Assembly: GCA_041394245.1 (NCBI GenBank)
Contig: JAWKIR010000002.1
Span: forward strand, 2,170,001-2,234,000
From: Acidimicrobiales bacterium
Lineage (GTDB): Bacteria; Actinomycetota; Acidimicrobiia; Acidimicrobiales; Aldehydirespiratoraceae
Direction: 5' to 3'
Length of the DNA: 64,000 nucleotides
The notes beneath the pieces are model-generated. The model was not told where the DNA came from, did not search any database, and saw only the letters and a program-made list of their open reading frames with translations. Below are positions 8,617-16,522 of this stretch, in pieces. The number at the start of each line of letters is the position of its first letter. Position 1 is the first letter of the stretch. The position numbers and the translations under genes are program-made.

Positions 8617-9906
8617 TCAGCCGCGGCCGGCGTCGTCGATGGCGGCGATGAGAGCGGCCGCTCCCTCGTCGAGCTCCGCCGCGGTCACGTTGAGCATCGG
8701 TGCGATCCGGATGACGTTGCCGTACAGGCCGCCCTTGCCGACGAGCACGCCGTGGCGACGGCAGCCCTCCAACACCGCAGCCGCTCGCACCGTGTCGGGC
8801 TGCAACGAGCCTTCGTGGACGAACTCGAGCGCCTGCATCAGCCCCTTGCCCCGGAGCTCGGCGATCCACGGAGTCGCCTCGACGACCGGCGTGAGGTGGG
8901 CCGCCAGCCGTTCGCCCATCGCGAGCGCGTTGGCCTGCATGCCCTCCTCCTCGACCGCTTCGAGGGTGGCCAGGGCCGCAGCGCAGGCGAGCGGGTTGCC
9001 GCCGAACGTGGAGAACGACGTGACCTCGATCGTGTCCATGATCTCGGCTCTGGCCACGACGCCGGCGAGGCCGACTCCGTTGCCGACCCCCTTGGCGAAC
9101 GTGAGCATGTCGGGCACCACGCCGTGCGCCTCGTAGCCCCAGTAGTGCTCCCCCGTGCGGCCCCAACCGGTCTGCACCTCGTCGGAGATCAGGAGAATGC
9201 CGCGAGCGTCGAGTTCCTTCGCGAAGGCACCGAAGAACCCGTCGGGCGGTGCGGCGAACCCACCGACGCCCTGGATCGGCTCGGCGATCAGGCATGCCAC
9301 CTGACCGGCCGTGACCATGTCGAGCACCTGGACCAGATCGTCGACGCACGCCTGGGTGAAGGCGGCGTCGTCCATCTCGCGAAACGGGCTCCGCAGCCGG
9401 TAGCCGCCCTGGATGAAGCTGACGTCGAGACCCGAGATCGAGGTCGACGACCACGAGCTGTGCGAGGTGACCGCCTGCGCGGTGAACGACCGACCGTGGT
9501 AGCTGTTGCGCATCGCCAGCACCTGATTGGACTTCCGAAAGGAGGTCGCCAACAGGAGCGCGGTGTCGTTGGCCTCGGTGCCCGACGCGGTGAAGAACAC
9601 CCGCGCGTCGGGGATCCCCGACAGGGCCGTGATCTTCTCCGCCAACGCGATCATCGGCTCACTGAGGTACAGCGTGGACGTGTGCATCACCTTGGCGGCC
9701 TGCGCCTGCACGGCAGCGACCACCTTCGGGTGGGCATGGCCGATCATGGTCGTGAGAACGCCACCGAAGAAGTCGAGGTAGCGGTCGCCCTCACGAGTGA
9801 AGACGTAGCTCCCCTCCCCCCGATCGATCGAGATGGGTTCGGCATACATCGGCCGCACGAACGACGGAAGGCTGGCGCGATAGCGGGCGAAGAGATCGTC
9901 GGTCAT
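8617..9906 (-). CDS. Class III (AGXT2-like) PLP-dependent aminotransferase
   Basis: A 429-residue fold-type I transaminase of the ornithine/omega-amino-acid group. The Schiff-base lysine is Lys272 (LTFAKGVGNG); SDEVQTGWGRTG (241-252) carries the cofactor-contacting Asp242-Glu243; SGTEAND (108-114) and SYHGRS (135-140) are the other PLP motifs. The closest named relatives are alanine-glyoxylate/beta-aminoisobutyrate types, but the substrate cannot be read from sequence. ATG 9906 is preferred to ATG 9918 because a TAATGT -10 box (9920-9915) lies 8 nt before it and includes the upstream ATG. It sits 26 bp downstream of kynureninase on the same strand, so it may act on amines or amino acids from that pathway. 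Confidence 0.9.
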   Translation of the reverse strand: MTDDLFARYRASLPSFVRPMYAEPISIDRGEGSYVFTREGDRYLDFFGGVLTTMIGHAHPKVVAAVQAQAAKVMHTSTLYLSEPMIALAEKITALSGIPDARVFFTASGTEANDTALLLATSFRKSNQVLAMRNSYHGRSFTAQAVTSHSSWSSTSISGLDVSFIQGGYRLRSPFREMDDAAFTQACVDDLVQVLDMVTAGQVACLIAEPIQGVGGFAAPPDGFFGAFAKELDARGILLISDEVQTGWGRTGEHYWGYEAHGVVPDMLTFAKGVGNGVGLAGVVARAEIMDTIEVTSFSTFGGNPLACAAALATLEAVEEEGMQANALAMGERLAAHLTPVVEATPWIAELRGKGLMQALEFVHEGSLQPDTVRAAAVLEGCRRHGVLVGKGGLYGNVIRIAPMLNVTAAELDEGAAALIAAIDDAGRG

Positions 9907-9914
9907 CGCGCCGA

Positions 9915-9920
9915 ACATTA
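9915..9920 (-). promoter_or_regulatory. Possible internal -10 box (TAATGT) before the aminotransferase gene
   Basis: TAATGT ends 8 nt before ATG 9906 in the 26-bp gap after kynureninase. It could give a leaderless transcript of the last two genes in addition to read-through from upstream. No SD sequence is present. Confidence 0.4.
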
Positions 9921-9932
9921 CGCCATCGGCGG

Positions 9933-11219
9933 TCAGGTCACTGCGGAACGGTCGTTGTCGAACTGCTCGTGAACGCCGGATTCGACGACACGCGCCAGTC
10001 GCTCGACCGCGGTGTGGACATCGAGGAACGAAGTGGTGAGCGGCGACAGGCCGAGCCGGATGTTGTCTGGGGCCCGGAAGTCGGGCACGACCCGGCCCAC
10101 CTCGATCAGGGCGCGGGTGATCCGCCAGGCATCGGGGTGGGCGAGCGCGGCGTGGGCACCTCGACGACCCGGATCGGTCGGCGACGCCCAGGCGAACCCC
10201 AGCGGCGCGAGCCGCGATGACCAGAGTTCACCGGCCTGCGCAACGAGTGCTCGGCCCTTCGCCGCGATCCCTGGCATTCCCGCCTCGACCACCAGGTCGA
10301 TGCCCGGCTCCGCGCCGGCCAAGGAGAGGATCGGCGCCGTGCCGACCTGGAACCGCCGGATACCGTCGGCCGGCTGATGGTCGAGGCCGAAGCCGAACGG
10401 CTCGGCATCGCCCCACCATCCGGCGATCGGGTTCCGGAGGCTGTCCTGCAGATCCTGTCGGACGTAGAGGAACGCCGGCGATCCCGGCCCCCCGTTGAGG
10501 AACTTGTAGGTGCACCCGACCGCCAGGTCGGCTCCGGCCCCACCGAGGTCGACCTCGATCGCCCCGACCGAGTGGCTCAGGTCCCACAGCACCAGCGCAC
10601 CCGCCTCGTGGGCGGCGGCGGTGATGGCCGCCAGGTCGTAGGTGTAGCCCGACTTGAAGGCGGTGAGCGACAGCGAGACGAGGGCGGTGCGGGCGTCGAG
10701 CGCAGCGAGCAGACCGGCCACCGGACCGTCGATGCCGTCGGACGCCACGATCTCGAGCTTGCGACCCGATCGGGCGGCGAGGCCGGCCAGCACGTGCACG
10801 TCGGACGGGAAATTGAGATCGTCGGTGACGATGGTCGTGCGATCGGGTCGGGCGTCGAGCGCGGCACCCGCCAGCTTGTGGAGATTGGTGGTCGTCGACT
10901 CCGACACGATCACCTCGCCGGCCCTCGCGCCGATCAGTGGTGCGATCCGATCGCCGATCTCTGCCGCGAGATCCCACCACGTCTCGTTCCACGACCGGAT
11001 CAGCCGGTCGCCCCACTCGGATCGCACCGCGTGATCGACACGAGCGCGCGCGGTCCGGGGCAGTCGACCGAGCGAGTTGCCGTCGAGATAGATCAGCCCG
11101 GGGTCGGACACCTCGAACCGCGACGCGAAGGAAGCCAGTGGGTCGGCCTCGTCGCGTCGCACCGCATCGGCGAACCCTGCGACCTCTGGGTAGGGGCCGA
11201 GCTCGATCTCGACGCTCAC
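9933..11219 (-). CDS. kynU: Kynureninase
   Basis: Hydrolyses kynurenine (or 3-hydroxykynurenine) to anthranilate (or 3-hydroxyanthranilate) and alanine, with PLP. The 428-residue protein shows YLDGNSLG (44-51), TTTNLHK (109-115), LNFPSDVHVL (135-144), the cofactor Asp213 in WDLSHSVG, and Schiff-base Lys239 in CTYKFLNGGPGSPAF, all characteristic of KynU. GTG 11219 was chosen because GTGA overlaps the TGA stop of the upstream decarboxylase by 4 bp; upstream codons do not resemble the family. Tryptophan or indoleamine dioxygenase and kynurenine formamidase are not in the window, so the source of kynurenine must lie elsewhere. Confidence 0.93.
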   Translation of the reverse strand: MSVEIELGPYPEVAGFADAVRRDEADPLASFASRFEVSDPGLIYLDGNSLGRLPRTARARVDHAVRSEWGDRLIRSWNETWWDLAAEIGDRIAPLIGARAGEVIVSESTTTNLHKLAGAALDARPDRTTIVTDDLNFPSDVHVLAGLAARSGRKLEIVASDGIDGPVAGLLAALDARTALVSLSLTAFKSGYTYDLAAITAAAHEAGALVLWDLSHSVGAIEVDLGGAGADLAVGCTYKFLNGGPGSPAFLYVRQDLQDSLRNPIAGWWGDAEPFGFGLDHQPADGIRRFQVGTAPILSLAGAEPGIDLVVEAGMPGIAAKGRALVAQAGELWSSRLAPLGFAWASPTDPGRRGAHAALAHPDAWRITRALIEVGRVVPDFRAPDNIRLGLSPLTTSFLDVHTAVERLARVVESGVHEQFDNDRSAVT

Positions 11220-12643
11220 GTGGCGACCGCGTCCTGCAGCAGTTCGACGAGCCGCTCGAGGTGATGGCGCTCGGTCGACTCCACACCGACCGAGATCCGC
11301 ACCATCCACCGGTCGTCGAGCATCGACGGTGACAGGAACGCTGCACCCGAGGTGTTGATCGCCCGCACCCACTCCAAGGTGTGGGCATCGAGGGCCTCGG
11401 CCCGTGACGGATCATCGAACCCGGGCGGCACGTGACGGACGCACACGGTCTGCAGCCGCACCGGAGCCACCACCTCCCATTCGGGCAGCTCGCGAAACCG
11501 CTCCGCCAACCAACGAGCGTTGTCGAGGTCGCGTCGCAAGCGCGTCCGGATCGCCTCGACCCCGTCGATGCGCAGCTGATACCAGAGCTTGAGCGCCCGG
11601 AAGCGGCGCCCGAGAGGGATGCCCCAGTCGCGGTACTGGGTCGCGTCGCCGCCGGCCGTCGAGCGCAGGTAGCTCGGGCTGGTCGACATCACCCGGATGA
11701 GATGGTCGGGATCCCGCAGGTACATCAGCGAGCAATCGAGGATCGTTCCCATCCACTTGTGGGGGTTCCACGAGAGCGAGTCGGCCCCTTCCAACCCGGC
11801 GAAGAGCGAACGCATCTCGGGCAACAGCAACGCCGAGCCGGCCATCGCCGCGTCGACGTGCACCCAGGCACCGTGCGGCGCCGCGGCCGACACGATCTCG
11901 CCGATCGGGTCGAAGGCGGTGGTGCCGGTCGATCCGGCCGATGCAACCACGACAGCGGGGCGCGAACCAGCGGCTCGATCGGCCGCCATCGCCGCGACGA
12001 GAGCATCGGGGAGCATGTCGTGCGTCCACGGATCGACGTCGACGAGGCGGATGTGGTCACCCCCGAAACCGGCGAGCAGCGCCGCCTTGCGAACCGACGA
12101 GTGCGCTTCGACCGTGGTGTAGACGCACAACGGTTCGGCGACGCCGGCAAGGCCGGTGGTGACCTGCGCATGATCGGTGACCCGCTCGCGGGCCGCCAGC
12201 ATCGCAACGAGGCACGCACTCGACGCCGTGTCCTGGATGACCCCGTGCCAACCGTCGTCGAGACCGGTCAGCCGGCGGAGCCAGTCGACCACCACCTCCT
12301 CGACCTCGGTGAGCGCCGGCGACGACTCCCACGAGATGCCGAGCGAGGCCAGCCCCGACGACGCGAAGTCGCCGAGCACCGACGAAAGGCTCGCGTTCGA
12401 CGGGAACCACCCGAAATGCATCGGGTGCTGGACCTCGGTGATGCCGGGAGCCACGATCTCGTGAAGATCGCGCAGGACCTCGTCGGCACCCACGGGCTGA
12501 TCGGGCGGGTCGGCGGGGAGCCGAGCGACGATGTCACCGGGTTCCACATCGGGTCGCACGGGGCGCGACTCGACATCGGCCCGCCGGTCGGCGATCCAGT
12601 CGACCAGTTCGTGCGCCGCAGCGCGGAACTCGTCGGGTGTCAT
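11216..12643 (-). CDS. Group II PLP-dependent amino-acid decarboxylase (aromatic-L-amino-acid decarboxylase type)
   Basis: Removes CO2 from an amino acid, probably aromatic, to give an amine. The 475-residue protein is the usual length for the AADC/GAD family. It shows VQHPMHFGWFPSN (71-83), the PLP-stacking His181 (EAHSS), Asp264 (VHVDAAMAGSA) and Schiff-base Lys296 (SWNPHKWMGT). The HPxHFGW and NPHKW forms fit tyrosine/tryptophan/DOPA-type enzymes, but specificity is not fixed by these motifs. It is translationally coupled to kynU (GTGA overlap), which suggests a shared tryptophan- or kynurenine-related route. The ATG overlaps the stop of a six-codon leader frame (12660-12640). Confidence 0.9.
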   Translation of the reverse strand: MTPDEFRAAAHELVDWIADRRADVESRPVRPDVEPGDIVARLPADPPDQPVGADEVLRDLHEIVAPGITEVQHPMHFGWFPSNASLSSVLGDFASSGLASLGISWESSPALTEVEEVVVDWLRRLTGLDDGWHGVIQDTASSACLVAMLAARERVTDHAQVTTGLAGVAEPLCVYTTVEAHSSVRKAALLAGFGGDHIRLVDVDPWTHDMLPDALVAAMAADRAAGSRPAVVVASAGSTGTTAFDPIGEIVSAAAPHGAWVHVDAAMAGSALLLPEMRSLFAGLEGADSLSWNPHKWMGTILDCSLMYLRDPDHLIRVMSTSPSYLRSTAGGDATQYRDWGIPLGRRFRALKLWYQLRIDGVEAIRTRLRRDLDNARWLAERFRELPEWEVVAPVRLQTVCVRHVPPGFDDPSRAEALDAHTLEWVRAINTSGAAFLSPSMLDDRWMVRISVGVESTERHHLERLVELLQDAVAT

Positions 12644-12660
12644 GTGCGTGCCCCGGACAT
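12640..12660 (-). CDS. Possible six-codon leader peptide MSGART
   Basis: A -10 box (TAGCGT) lies 7 nt before an ATG that opens a frame of six codons. Its TGA overlaps the decarboxylase ATG as ATGA. If transcription is leaderless here, ribosomes would start on this ATG and reach the decarboxylase by termination-reinitiation. There is no Trp, Tyr or Phe codon, so classical amino-acid attenuation is unlikely. Expression is inferred from geometry only. Confidence 0.35.
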   Translation of the reverse strand: MSGART

Positions 12661-12667
12661 GGGGCGG

Positions 12668-12673
12668 ACGCTA
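12668..12673 (-). promoter_or_regulatory. -10 box (TAGCGT) upstream of the decarboxylase-kynU operon
   Basis: The hexamer shares its TAG with the P450 stop codon and ends 7 nt before the leader ATG at 12660. The same hexamer appears at the same distance before other genes in this window (for example 42971 and 57317). Confidence 0.45.
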
Positions 12674-14008
12674 GCCCTCGCGCTCGACCGCGCCGCCGTA
12701 GCCGTCGGTACCCGACGCGCCGGCCGCCGAACCGAGCCGATCGAGCGGCATGGTGTTGGTCGACGGGCTCGGGGTGAACTCGACCGGCATGCTCTTGACG
12801 CCACCGATGAAGTTCGACCGGAGGTACGCGACATCACCGGCGAGGTGGATGTCGGGAAGACGCTCGGCGATGCCCTTGAACATCAGCCGGATCTCCATCT
12901 TCGCGAGATTCGAGCCCAGGCAGAAGTGGGGGCCGCCGCCGCCGAAACCGACATGGTCGTTGGGGCTCCGCGTGATGTCGAACGTCCACGGGTCGTCGAA
13001 GGCACGGGGATCGCGATTGGCGGCGATGTGCCACATCACGACCTTGTCGTCCTCCTTGATCTTCACCCCGCCGATCTCGTAGTCACGCATGGCCTGACGG
13101 CGGAAGTTGAGCACCGGCGTGGCCCAGCGCACGACCTCGTCGACCATCGTGTCGGCGTACTTGTCGGGGTCGCTCTTGTAGAGCTCCCACTGGTCGGGGA
13201 ACTCGAAGAACCCGTGCATCCCCCGGGTGATCGAGTTGCGGGTGGTCTCGTTGCCGGCCACGCACAGCAGCAGGAAGAACATGTCGAACTCGACCTCGTC
13301 GAGCGCTTCCCCGTCGACATCGGCCGACAGCAGGGTGGTGATGATGTCGTCGGCGGGCTTGCCGCGACGCTCCGTCTGCAAGGCGTTGGAGTAGGCGAAG
13401 AGCTCGGCGAACGCGGCCATCACGAATTCTTCGCTCTTCGCGAAGTCGGGGTCGTCGGCGCCGATCATCGAGTTCGTCCAGTCGAAGATCTTCTTGCGAT
13501 CCTCGAAGGGGATGCCGACCATCTCGGCGATGGCCTGCAGCGGCAGCTCGGCGGACAGCTCGGTGACGAACTCGGCCGAACCGCGCTCGCACACCCGGTC
13601 GATGATCATCTGGGTTCGGTTGTGGAGGTAGTCCTCGAGCAGATTGATCATCCGCGGGGTGAAGCCGCGGCTGACGATCCGCCGGTAGCGGGTGTGCTTC
13701 GGCGGATCCATCGACAGCATCAGCGAGTCGTTCTGGAAGTCGTCCATCACGTCGGCGCGGGCCCGCTCCTGCATCTGGGTCCCGCCCTTGTTGGACGAGA
13801 AGATGTCGGCCTGGCGATTGATCTCCTTCAGGTGCTCGAGCCGGGTGATGGCCCAGAACCCCGGGCCCATGTCGCCCTCGTCGATCCAGTGGATGCCCGG
13901 GTCGGTCTCGCGCAACTGTTCGAGCATCGCGTGATGTTCCTGACGCTGGAACGCGTCCATGTCCCAGAGATCGATTCCCTCGAAACCTGTGTTCTCAACC
14001 GCGGTCAT
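12671..14008 (-). CDS. Cytochrome P450 (CYP124/125/142-like)
   Basis: A soluble 445-residue bacterial P450 that hydroxylates a hydrophobic substrate with electrons from a ferredoxin pair not encoded nearby. The I-helix oxygen-binding motif AGNETT is at 251-256, the ExxR stretch at DEVVRW follows, and the heme-ligand Cys363 lies in GFGGGGPHFCLG. MLSMDPPKHTRYRRIVSRGF is the usual helix C region. The pattern resembles actinobacterial CYPs acting on sterol side chains or branched lipids, but specificity is not readable. ATG 14008 has GAGGAG 8 nt upstream, better than GTG 14017 inside that SD. A Gly/Ala/Ser-rich tail (about 425-445) follows. It ends 11 bp before the decarboxylase leader, so it could be co-transcribed. 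Confidence 0.92.
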   Translation of the reverse strand: MTAVENTGFEGIDLWDMDAFQRQEHHAMLEQLRETDPGIHWIDEGDMGPGFWAITRLEHLKEINRQADIFSSNKGGTQMQERARADVMDDFQNDSLMLSMDPPKHTRYRRIVSRGFTPRMINLLEDYLHNRTQMIIDRVCERGSAEFVTELSAELPLQAIAEMVGIPFEDRKKIFDWTNSMIGADDPDFAKSEEFVMAAFAELFAYSNALQTERRGKPADDIITTLLSADVDGEALDEVEFDMFFLLLCVAGNETTRNSITRGMHGFFEFPDQWELYKSDPDKYADTMVDEVVRWATPVLNFRRQAMRDYEIGGVKIKEDDKVVMWHIAANRDPRAFDDPWTFDITRSPNDHVGFGGGGPHFCLGSNLAKMEIRLMFKGIAERLPDIHLAGDVAYLRSNFIGGVKSMPVEFTPSPSTNTMPLDRLGSAAGASGTDGYGGAVEREG

Positions 14009-14073
14009 GCAAACCACTCCTCAGAAGTCTTCCCTGGAAGGTAACCCTAGGTCGCCGGAGACGGGCGGGGAAG

Positions 14074-15216
14074 TCAGGCCGAAACGCCGACCTCTGGCGC
14101 AGGCCCGATGTAGCGGGCGCTCGGGCGCACGATCTTGCCCACGCCGTGCTGCTCGATCACGTGCGCGGACCACCCGATCGAGCGACTGACCGAGAACGTC
14201 GGCGTGAACATCGCCCGGGGAAGGCCGGCGAGCTCCAACACGACCGACGCCCAGAACTCCACATTCGTGACGATGCGCTGATCGGGCTTCCACTCGGCGA
14301 GAACGCCGAGGATCTCCTCTTCGATGCCTGCGGCGCGAGTGACCAGCTCGCCGCCGAGTCGTTCGGCCGCTTCGCGCAGCACGACGCCGCGGGGGTCCTC
14401 GGCCCGATAGACCGCGTGTCCGAATCCCATGATCTTCCCCCCGGCGTCGAGCTCGGCACGGACCCAGTCCGCGGCGCACTCGGGAGTGCCGATCTCGTCG
14501 ATCATCTGGATGCAACGACTCGGTGCCCCACCGTGCAACGGACCGGTCAACGCGCCGACTGCGGCGACGAGCGCCCCGGCCATGTCCGCACCGGTGCTCG
14601 CGACCACGCGACCCGTGAAGGTCGAGGCGTTGAAGCCGTGATCGACCGTTGCGACGAGGTACTGCTCGACGGCCCGGGCCGCCGCGGGGTCGGGCCGTCG
14701 ACCGGTCGCCATCCGGAGGTAGTCGGCAGCGTGCCCGCTCGTCGGGTCGGGCTCGACGGGCGCATCACCCTGGCGCACCCGATGGTGCCGGGCGAGAATC
14801 GTCGGCACGACGGCGACGAGTCGGCGGGCATCGTCGTGGATCTCCTCGATCGAGCGGTCCAGCATCGAGCCGCGGCCCTCATGGTCGCCGAGCGCCAGCA
14901 GCCCGACCCGCAACGTCACCATCGGGTCGCCGACCCGTTCGGCGGTGGCATCGACCAGCTCCCCCACGACGGTCGGGAGGCCGCGATGCGCGCCGGCCTC
15001 CACGACGGGGGCTGCCGGCGGCAGCGCACCGCGCAGTTGCAGGGTCCACACCTCTTCGAGCGTGTTGTTGCGGGCCAGCTCGGCGGCGTCGTACTGGCGG
15101 TAGTGGAAGAAGCCCTCCTGGCCACGGACATCGCCCAGCTCGGTGTCGGCGACGGCCAGACCCTTGAGACCGGGCGGTGCGATGAGTTGTTCGGCATTCT
15201 CGGGTGACGTGTGCAT
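14074..15216 (-). CDS. Citrate/2-methylcitrate synthase-type enzyme
   Basis: Condenses acetyl-CoA or propionyl-CoA with oxaloacetate (or a related oxoacid). This 380-residue protein is of the short bacterial type II family: DHGFNASTF (192-200), GPLHGGA (225-231, His228), GFGHAVYRAEDPR (264-276, His267) and MFTPTFSVSRSIGW. The catalytic Asp expected in NVDFY is Glu320 (TNVEFW), a change seen in some paralogues that may alter rate or substrate. ATG 15216 has GGAGG only one base upstream; ATG 15234 is an alternative start. It diverges from an HTH-fused citrate synthase and shares a tandem operator region with it. Whether it makes citrate or methylcitrate cannot be decided. Confidence 0.88.
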   Translation of the reverse strand: MHTSPENAEQLIAPPGLKGLAVADTELGDVRGQEGFFHYRQYDAAELARNNTLEEVWTLQLRGALPPAAPVVEAGAHRGLPTVVGELVDATAERVGDPMVTLRVGLLALGDHEGRGSMLDRSIEEIHDDARRLVAVVPTILARHHRVRQGDAPVEPDPTSGHAADYLRMATGRRPDPAAARAVEQYLVATVDHGFNASTFTGRVVASTGADMAGALVAAVGALTGPLHGGAPSRCIQMIDEIGTPECAADWVRAELDAGGKIMGFGHAVYRAEDPRGVVLREAAERLGGELVTRAAGIEEEILGVLAEWKPDQRIVTNVEFWASVVLELAGLPRAMFTPTFSVSRSIGWSAHVIEQHGVGKIVRPSARYIGPAPEVGVSA

Positions 15217-15253
15217 GCCTCCACGTTGCGGCATCCTCGATACATTGACAACA

Positions 15254-15281
15254 TTGATTGCATCAACATTGATTGCATCAA
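15254..15281. promoter_or_regulatory. Tandem palindromic operator (two TTGATTGCATCAA sites)
   Basis: The 13-mer TTGATTGCATCAA occurs at 15254-15266 and 15269-15281. Each has perfect TTGAT/ATCAA arms around TGC, and the repeat period is 15 bp. A partial copy (ACATTGAC) precedes at 15242 and another (ACATTCAC) follows at 15281. The AT-rich block stands out from its GC-rich surroundings and lies between the two divergent citrate-synthase genes, one of which has an N-terminal HTH. It is the natural candidate binding site for that protein. Confidence 0.65.
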
Positions 15282-15319
15282 CATTCACGGCACCACCACA
15301 TGCGCGAGGGCGACATCAC

Positions 15320-16516
15320 ATGAGTGAAAACGACCGGATCGGTGCGGCCGAGGCGGCCGCGCGTCTGGGGGTGAAGCGCGAGACCATCTACGCCTATGTG
15401 AGCCGAGGCCTCCTGCACTCCCAACGCCATCTCGACGGCAAGTCCTCCACGTTCGACCCGGCCGAGATCGACCGCTTCCGACGCCGCAAGGCCGACGACC
15501 GCCCCGGTCGTCTCGAAGTCCCGATCGCGTCGGGGGTCACCGAGGTCACCGACGGCCGGGTCGAGTACCGCGGCCATCCGTTGGCGGCGCTGGTCGAGGC
15601 CAGCCACTCCTACGAAACCGTTGCCGAACTACTGTGGAACGGGACCGTCGCACCGGCCGACGCGTGGACCTCGCACCGCACCGTCGAGGCCGCGGTACGG
15701 CGGGCGGGCAAGGCATTGCCGCGCCACGCGACACCGACCGACCGCATGATGGCCGGGGTTGTCGCCGCCGGCGCCGCCGATCCCTTCCGTGACGACCGCT
15801 CCACGCAGGGAGCCACCCGCACCGCCCGACAACTCATCCGGGCGATCGTCGACTCGCTGCCGACCCGCACCGACGCCGACGTCGATGCCGACCGGATCGC
15901 CGAGCGGCTCTGGGTCCGGCTCACCGCCACGGCCCCGCACCACTGGCCGCTTCTCGAAACAGCGCTCGTCGTCCTGGCCGACCACGGCATGGCCACGTCG
16001 ACGCTCGCGGCGCGGCTCGCGGCTTCCACGCGCGCCGCGCCGCACGCCGTGCTCCTGGCCGGGCTCGGTCCGCTCGCCGGTCCGCTCCACGGCGCGGCGA
16101 GCCGAACCGTCCATCTGATGTTCGAGGATGCGGCGAACCACGGAGCCGAGGCCGCGATCGCCGAGGTCATGCGGCGCGATGGCAAGGTCCCCGGCATCGG
16201 CCATTTCATCCACCGGACCTGCGATCCCCGCCACGACATCTTGTTCGACGTGCTCGCCGACCATCCCGTCGACGACGCACGGATGGACGTCGTCGCCTCG
16301 GTGATCGCCCTCACCAGCGACCGCATCCCGGCGGCACCCAACGTCGACCTGGCCCTCGGAGCGATGACCTATGTCGCCGCCATGGGACCCGATGCCGGCG
16401 AGGTGATCTTCGCCATCGCCCGCACCGCGGGCTGGGTCGCCCACGCGCTCGAGGAGTACGACGAGGCGCCGATCCGCTTTCGCCCGGTCGGGCGCTACAT
16501 CGCCGCGCGCGCCTGA
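15320..16516 (+). CDS. HTH-domain citrate synthase (MerR/excisionase-like DNA-binding domain fused to citrate synthase)
   Basis: A 398-residue fusion. Residues about 6-60 form a winged-helix/MerR-like unit (IGAAEAAARLGVKRETIYAYVSRGLL, then STFDPAEIDRFRRRK). The rest is a citrate-synthase fold: DHGMATSTL (221-229), GPLHGAAS (254-261, His257), GIGHFIHRTCDPR (292-304, His295) and NVDLALGA (341-348, Asp343). All three residues equivalent to the catalytic His-His-Asp remain, so it may be both enzyme and regulator. It is divergent from the citrate synthase at 14074-15216 with paired operator palindromes between them. ATG 15320 has GAGGG 9 nt upstream. The architecture is known in databases as an HTH-citrate synthase, but its role is not settled. 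Confidence 0.88.
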   Translation: MSENDRIGAAEAAARLGVKRETIYAYVSRGLLHSQRHLDGKSSTFDPAEIDRFRRRKADDRPGRLEVPIASGVTEVTDGRVEYRGHPLAALVEASHSYETVAELLWNGTVAPADAWTSHRTVEAAVRRAGKALPRHATPTDRMMAGVVAAGAADPFRDDRSTQGATRTARQLIRAIVDSLPTRTDADVDADRIAERLWVRLTATAPHHWPLLETALVVLADHGMATSTLAARLAASTRAAPHAVLLAGLGPLAGPLHGAASRTVHLMFEDAANHGAEAAIAEVMRRDGKVPGIGHFIHRTCDPRHDILFDVLADHPVDDARMDVVASVIALTSDRIPAAPNVDLALGAMTYVAAMGPDAGEVIFAIARTAGWVAHALEEYDEAPIRFRPVGRYIAARA

Positions 16517-16522
16517 AACCGG

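Noticed and set aside
11432..14044. 870-codon plus-strand frame antisense to the decarboxylase and P450
   Set aside because: No recognisable domain, skewed composition, and both minus-strand genes have complete active sites.
15242..15288. Short repeats considered as a CRISPR array or attachment site
   Set aside because: Only two full 13-bp units with no spacers, no cas or integrase genes, and a position in a divergent promoter region.
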